The notes below the pieces were generated by a model that searched no databases, had not been told where the DNA came from, and saw only the letters and a list, made by a program, of their open reading frames with translations. A program made the position numbers and the translations under genes. From Anopheles merus (Eukaryota > Arthropoda > Insecta > Diptera > Culicidae), in contig NC_054083.1 in assembly GCF_017562075.2 (NCBI RefSeq), positions 35,548,755 to 35,612,754 of the forward strand: a stretch of DNA of 64,000 nucleotides, read 5' to 3'. Positions 63,460-64,000 of this stretch are shown one piece after another; position 1 is the stretch's first letter, and each line of letters begins with the position of its first letter.

Positions 63460-64000
63460 GTGAATGGTGTCGACCGAATGCTACATCCGGTACTGCTTTG
63501 ATGGAAACATCTTTTTAAAGAAAATTGGAAACCGCGCGAGTTGAACTGAAACGGAAGCCAAAGTGTAAAGCGCGTTTATCGCCGAACGGAAAAGGGGGAA
63601 AAAAGACGTAGCGGCCGTAGCGGGTGGTGGGATCTTGGGAAGGCAACGGGAAGCAGCAGCATCACTCCCCCCCTGGTTTGGTGGGCCGAAAAGGGTGGAC
63701 AGAAAGGCCGGAACGCAGTGAGCGCCCTTTTCTTCCGCCGTGGTGCGTGGTTAGTGCGCGTGCGTGCGTGAGTGCGTGCCGTGTGTGCGTGTGTTCGCGC
63801 GCCCTTGTTCCGTGTGCTCGGGAGTGTGTGTGCGTGCGTGCGCGCTGTTTTCCGTGTGCTGCTGCGCCGTGCGTGTGTGGCGCCATTCCGACGTGCTTTC
63901 GCGAGCCGTCCCAGTGTGTTTGTGTGTGTGCGGGGAGGTTTTTTTGTGTGTGCTTTCTCGGTTGTTTGGAAACGGCAGATAACGCCAACGCGAAGCGAAC
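63460..64000. other. GT-rich noncoding end of window
   Basis: 63750-63950 is rich in GTGCGTGTGT words on the plus strand, in the style of insect 5'-UTR or promoter DNA. No coding exon supported. Confidence 0.4.

Overview
The window is eukaryotic nuclear DNA from an insect. It is most likely from a mosquito of the Anopheles type. The grounds are short GT-AG introns, protein-coding islands richer in GC than their surroundings, abundant CA/TG, CT and CAA microsatellites, tRNA-derived SINEs with a poly(AAG)-like tail and long target duplications, and many short inverted-repeat DNA elements. The species call is inference; no database was searched.

Layout. Positions 1-31340 hold no gene I can support. 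This stretch is AT-rich DNA with GC-richer, microsatellite-rich islands (about 1.2-3.2, 5.2-6.3, 7.3-8.9, 10.2-11.5, 12.9-16.1 and 20.9-29.5 kb) and several mobile elements. It is probably mostly the intron or downstream part of the minus-strand gene that starts at 35239, because the second coding exon of that gene (31341-32130) ends in a clean splice donor and no continuation is recognisable to its left. Positions 35240-42600 are noncoding, with a complete hAT-like repeat (38319-38980) and a decayed element with TAA target sites (39716-40799). eIF1 lies at 42626-45528 (minus, three exons). A BTB-BACK-PHR-like protein lies at 47619-49863 (minus, two exons). From 46 to 53.5 kb the DNA is crowded with nested MITEs. 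Two tandem, intronless-CDS BTB-Psq genes lie on the plus strand at 54426-56315 and 58111-59757. The complex I subunit NDUFS3 (ND-30) lies at 60238-61214 (minus, three exons). The last 2.8 kb looks like promoter or 5'-UTR DNA of a plus-strand gene continuing to the right.

Gene functions. eIF1 (start-codon selection) and NDUFS3 (respiratory complex I) are housekeeping genes. The BTB-Psq pair look like DNA-binding regulators made by local duplication. The BTB-BACK-PHR protein is likely a ubiquitin-ligase adaptor; a small relic of a second copy of its 3' end survives at 46189-46327. I see no operon-like cooperation between these genes.

The most unusual content is mobile. First, a hAT-like family shares TAGTG(A/T)TGGG(T/C) ends, but its copies carry different internal arrays of short palindromic words (GGAGCC, GGAGTC or GATTCA based). 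Second, three CCCAA...TTGGG inverted-repeat families appear to make 2-bp target duplications; one insertion junction can be reconstructed from the host array. Third, a separate 383-bp MITE has its exact empty site in a second copy of its host element, also inside this window.
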